8,690 nt of DNA, from NCBI GenBank assembly GCA_964484515.1, contig CAZAGT010000209.1, forward strand, positions 1 to 8,690, written 5' to 3'. The first letter of the stretch is position 1. The number at the start of each line of letters is the position of its first letter. The notes beneath the pieces were generated by a model that was given only the letters and a program-made list of their open reading frames with translations, had not been told where the DNA came from and did not search any database. Shown here piece by piece: positions 7,292-8,690 of this stretch. Both the position numbers and the translations under genes were made by a program. The stretch is from CAZAGT01 sp964484515. Its GTDB lineage: Bacteria > Desulfobacterota > DSM-4660 > Desulfatiglandales > HGW-15.

Positions 7292-7320
7292 TTGCCAATG
7301 CCTTGCTACTGAACTAACAT
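7292..7320 (+). promoter_or_regulatory. Candidate sigma70-like promoter for the gene at 7382
   Basis: TTGCCA (7292-7297, 5 of 6 consensus matches) and TAACAT (7315-7320, 4 of 6) are 17 nt apart, about 60 nt upstream of the start codon. It faces away from the lysS promoter. Confidence 0.4.
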
Positions 7321-7381
7321 ACATAAAGAGGTGTACGGATAGGTTACAGCCACACTATGCTTGACAAAGGAAACGGGCGCC

Positions 7382-8416
7382 ATGCACGACTTCCCCGCGA
7401 TTCTATTCCCTCACCATCATATGCCGGACCTTGAGCTGAAAAGGCTCCTATCGTTCTTCGGCCCTCTCACCATCTTTCAACCTTGGTTGATGGAGCGGCC
7501 GGTCTTACCCTCGGCATCGGCCCCCAAACCGCCTTGGCGTATCTTGCGTCCGCCTGATAGCCTCAACCCCGGCGAACGACTGAAGCTCCTTTTATCCGAG
7601 TATCGTAACTGGATAAGCCAACACCATGAGAAGAGCCGCATGGATTTTCTCAAGGTCGCTCAAGATCGGGGACCCTCCGATGCCTCAACGTGGGCGATTA
7701 GGCAAATACTCCGCGGGCAGACTCAAGGCGCAACCGGCTCCCCTGAAGAGGACAGTCTCCGGCGGCACCTGCTCCTTCATCTTGCTCAAGATGTCGAAGA
7801 GCAACGCCGGGAAGCGAACCGACTGCTCATGGCGCTGAAGGACAGCGCCTCGCCTTTGAAAGAAGCCCTTGGAGAAGAGGTAACGAACAAAGACGCCCTC
7901 CTGGGAGATCTACCCGCATTCGATTCTGAGCCGTCCATTCTTGATGATCACGTCGGGTTGCGGCTCGAGGCCTGGTTTGGCCTCTTCGGCAGAGACGTGA
8001 AGGGCGATGAGTTCCTGATCACCGACGACCGCCAAGTCAGGGCATATGTGTGCGCACCCCGCGCGGGTCGAAATAGCACCTCGGACCAAATGGCCGTGCG
8101 ATTTCAGGTACCCGATCTCTCCTCTTATGATGTTGAGGGTTTGCAGGAAAGAAAGGCCGCTCTTCTCGAGAACAGCCGGGCAGGAGAATTGAGGGAGTCA
8201 CTCCTTGAATACCGGCGAAACCCTAAAGACCTCAGCTCGTTGGCCAAACTGGCGGAAGAGGTCGAAACCACCTTTGCGTGGCAATCGGCCGACGCTGCCC
8301 TCAGGATCACGGTGACGTTTCCCGAGCCGGCCGATACTACCTCCCCATCGGATTCCATCATCAGCCTTCTCGCAAGGCATCCCCTCATTCTCGTACAGAC
8401 AGCTACATGGGTATAG
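7382..8416 (+). CDS. Conserved-looking protein of unknown function
   Basis: A 344-residue soluble protein I cannot assign to a function. It has no signal peptide, membrane segment or obvious catalytic motif. The N-terminus is distinctive: FPHHHMPDLELKRLLSFFGPLTIFQPWLMERP, with three consecutive histidines and aromatic residues, then a proline-rich stretch (39-62). Residues 62-160 look helical and charged (GERLKLLLSEYRNWISQ; LAQDVEEQRREANRLLMALKD). A mixed region about 190-245 includes RLEAWFGLFGRD and FLITDDRQVRAYVCAP, followed by a charged helix (250-300) and a beta-like, hydrophobic end. It vaguely recalls uncharacterised proteins of sulfate-reducing Deltaproteobacteria, but that is unconfirmed memory. 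The ATG at 7382 with AGGA 10 nt upstream is preferred over a TTG at 7361. It is transcribed alone, divergent from lysS; the frame is intact and codon use resembles its neighbours. Confidence 0.8.
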   Translation: MHDFPAILFPHHHMPDLELKRLLSFFGPLTIFQPWLMERPVLPSASAPKPPWRILRPPDSLNPGERLKLLLSEYRNWISQHHEKSRMDFLKVAQDRGPSDASTWAIRQILRGQTQGATGSPEEDSLRRHLLLHLAQDVEEQRREANRLLMALKDSASPLKEALGEEVTNKDALLGDLPAFDSEPSILDDHVGLRLEAWFGLFGRDVKGDEFLITDDRQVRAYVCAPRAGRNSTSDQMAVRFQVPDLSSYDVEGLQERKAALLENSRAGELRESLLEYRRNPKDLSSLAKLAEEVETTFAWQSADAALRITVTFPEPADTTSPSDSIISLLARHPLILVQTATWV

Positions 8417-8433
8417 AAACCGAGGACGGAAGG

Positions 8434-8451
8434 CCCGCGCGGAAGCGCGGG
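8434..8451 (+). terminator. GC-rich stem-loop after the unknown gene (weak terminator candidate)
   Basis: CCCGCGC and GCGCGGG pair perfectly (7 bp) around the tetraloop GGAA, a GNRA-type loop, starting 18 nt after the stop codon. No clear T-run follows (GTGCTTCACTG), so it could be an inefficient intrinsic terminator or an mRNA-stabilising 3' hairpin. Confidence 0.4.
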
Positions 8452-8482
8452 GTGCTTCACTGATTTCAAAGCTTGTTCGCCT

Positions 8483-8510
8483 GGCCATGGGGGTCTCTTT
8501 TCAAAAACGA
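8483..8510 (+). repeat. Left terminal inverted repeat of copy B
   Basis: Begins GGCCATGGGGGTCTCTTTTC and is perfectly inverted relative to 129-156. Weaker similarity beyond the edge (a GAAA...TGAAG pattern about 18 nt outside in both copies) might mean the true end lies further out. Confidence 0.75.
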
Positions 8511-8550
8511 AACATTACCTGCTCGAACGCTGAAGAAGCTTGCAAGCCGT

Positions 8551-8577
8551 TCGGCCTCGAGCCACTCGGCCTTGAGC
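8551..8577 (+). repeat. Two-unit tandem repeat inside copy B
   Basis: TCGGCCTCGAGC (8551-8562) and TCGGCCTTGAGC (8566-8577) are 15 nt apart with one mismatch. The sequence can also fold (GCCAC/GTGGC), so it may be part of the element's secondary structure. Confidence 0.5.
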
Positions 8578-8690
8578 TCGTGGCCGAAAGGCTCACGGCC
8601 GAGGGGCAAGGCGGCCGGATCAGATTTAGAGAATAAGCCAAGGCTGTCAATCCGGCCTATACCGCGGAGGCCCTCCGGCCGCCTCGGGTA

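Larger units (their letters stand above)
8483..8690 (+). repeat. MITE-like repeat element, copy B (left part; right end outside window)
   Basis: The left edge 8483-8510 is the exact reverse complement of 129-156 in copy A. Positions 8595-8690 match 1-96 (88 of 96 identical, constant offset 8594, no gaps). The stretch 8511-8594, whose counterpart in copy A is outside the window, is rich in GGCC and CTCGAGC-type words and self-complementary segments. No open frame with protein character crosses it. The copy begins 66 nt after the stop of the unknown gene. The target-site duplication cannot be tested because the other end is not in the window. Confidence 0.7.

Noticed and set aside
1..8690. Terminal repeats as the overlap of a circular molecule or contig ends.
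   Set aside because: The 96-bp copies differ at eight positions, all in one sub-region, so they are diverged copies rather than the same sequence read twice.
8483..8690. CRISPR array or tRNA/attachment site at the right edge.
   Set aside because: The repeats are not regularly spaced short units with unique spacers, and no tRNA-like cloverleaf or CCA end is visible.

Overview
The window carries a Gram-negative (outer-membrane-bearing) chromosomal segment of moderately high GC. On the minus strand lies an envelope-biogenesis cluster, in transcription order lysS - lolC/E-type permease - lolD - bamA - skp. On the plus strand a single gene of unknown function (344 aa) diverges from lysS. The lysS-lolC-lolD-bamA-skp order, together with a BamA that has an extra CsgG/TolB-N-like domain before its POTRA repeats, points to a deltaproteobacterial-grade lineage or a relative such as NC10/Methylomirabilota or Nitrospirota. 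That placement is an inference; no rRNA or other strict marker is present.

Layout. 1-156: right part of a repeat element (copy A). 157-324: no convincing gene. 325-849: skp/ompH. 930-3662: bamA. 3646-4305: lolD, with a TTG start and a strong Shine-Dalgarno site. 4335-5561: lolC/E-type permease. 5682-7160: lysS. 7161-7381: divergent regulatory region with a sigma70-like promoter on each strand and a 15-nt dyad over the lysS -35 box. 7382-8416: unknown protein. 8434-8451: GC-rich stem-loop. 8483-8690: left part of the same repeat element (copy B), running off the window.

How the genes work together. LolC/E plus LolD form the ABC transporter that releases lipoproteins from the inner membrane. 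Skp is the periplasmic chaperone for unfolded outer-membrane proteins, and BamA inserts them. LysS charges tRNA-Lys and is a common upstream neighbour of lolCD outside the gammaproteobacteria.

The most unusual structure is the pair of repeat copies bracketing the window. They match at 88 of 96 overlapping positions and are in direct orientation. The visible right end of copy A and the visible left end of copy B are perfect 28-bp inverted repeats of each other. Joining the two partial copies gives a model element of about 268 bp with terminal inverted repeats and a GGCC-rich, hairpin-forming interior, which resembles a non-autonomous MITE-like element. Both copies lie just downstream of a gene's 3' end, and the conserved gene order expected after skp (lpxD and following) is not seen where copy A sits.
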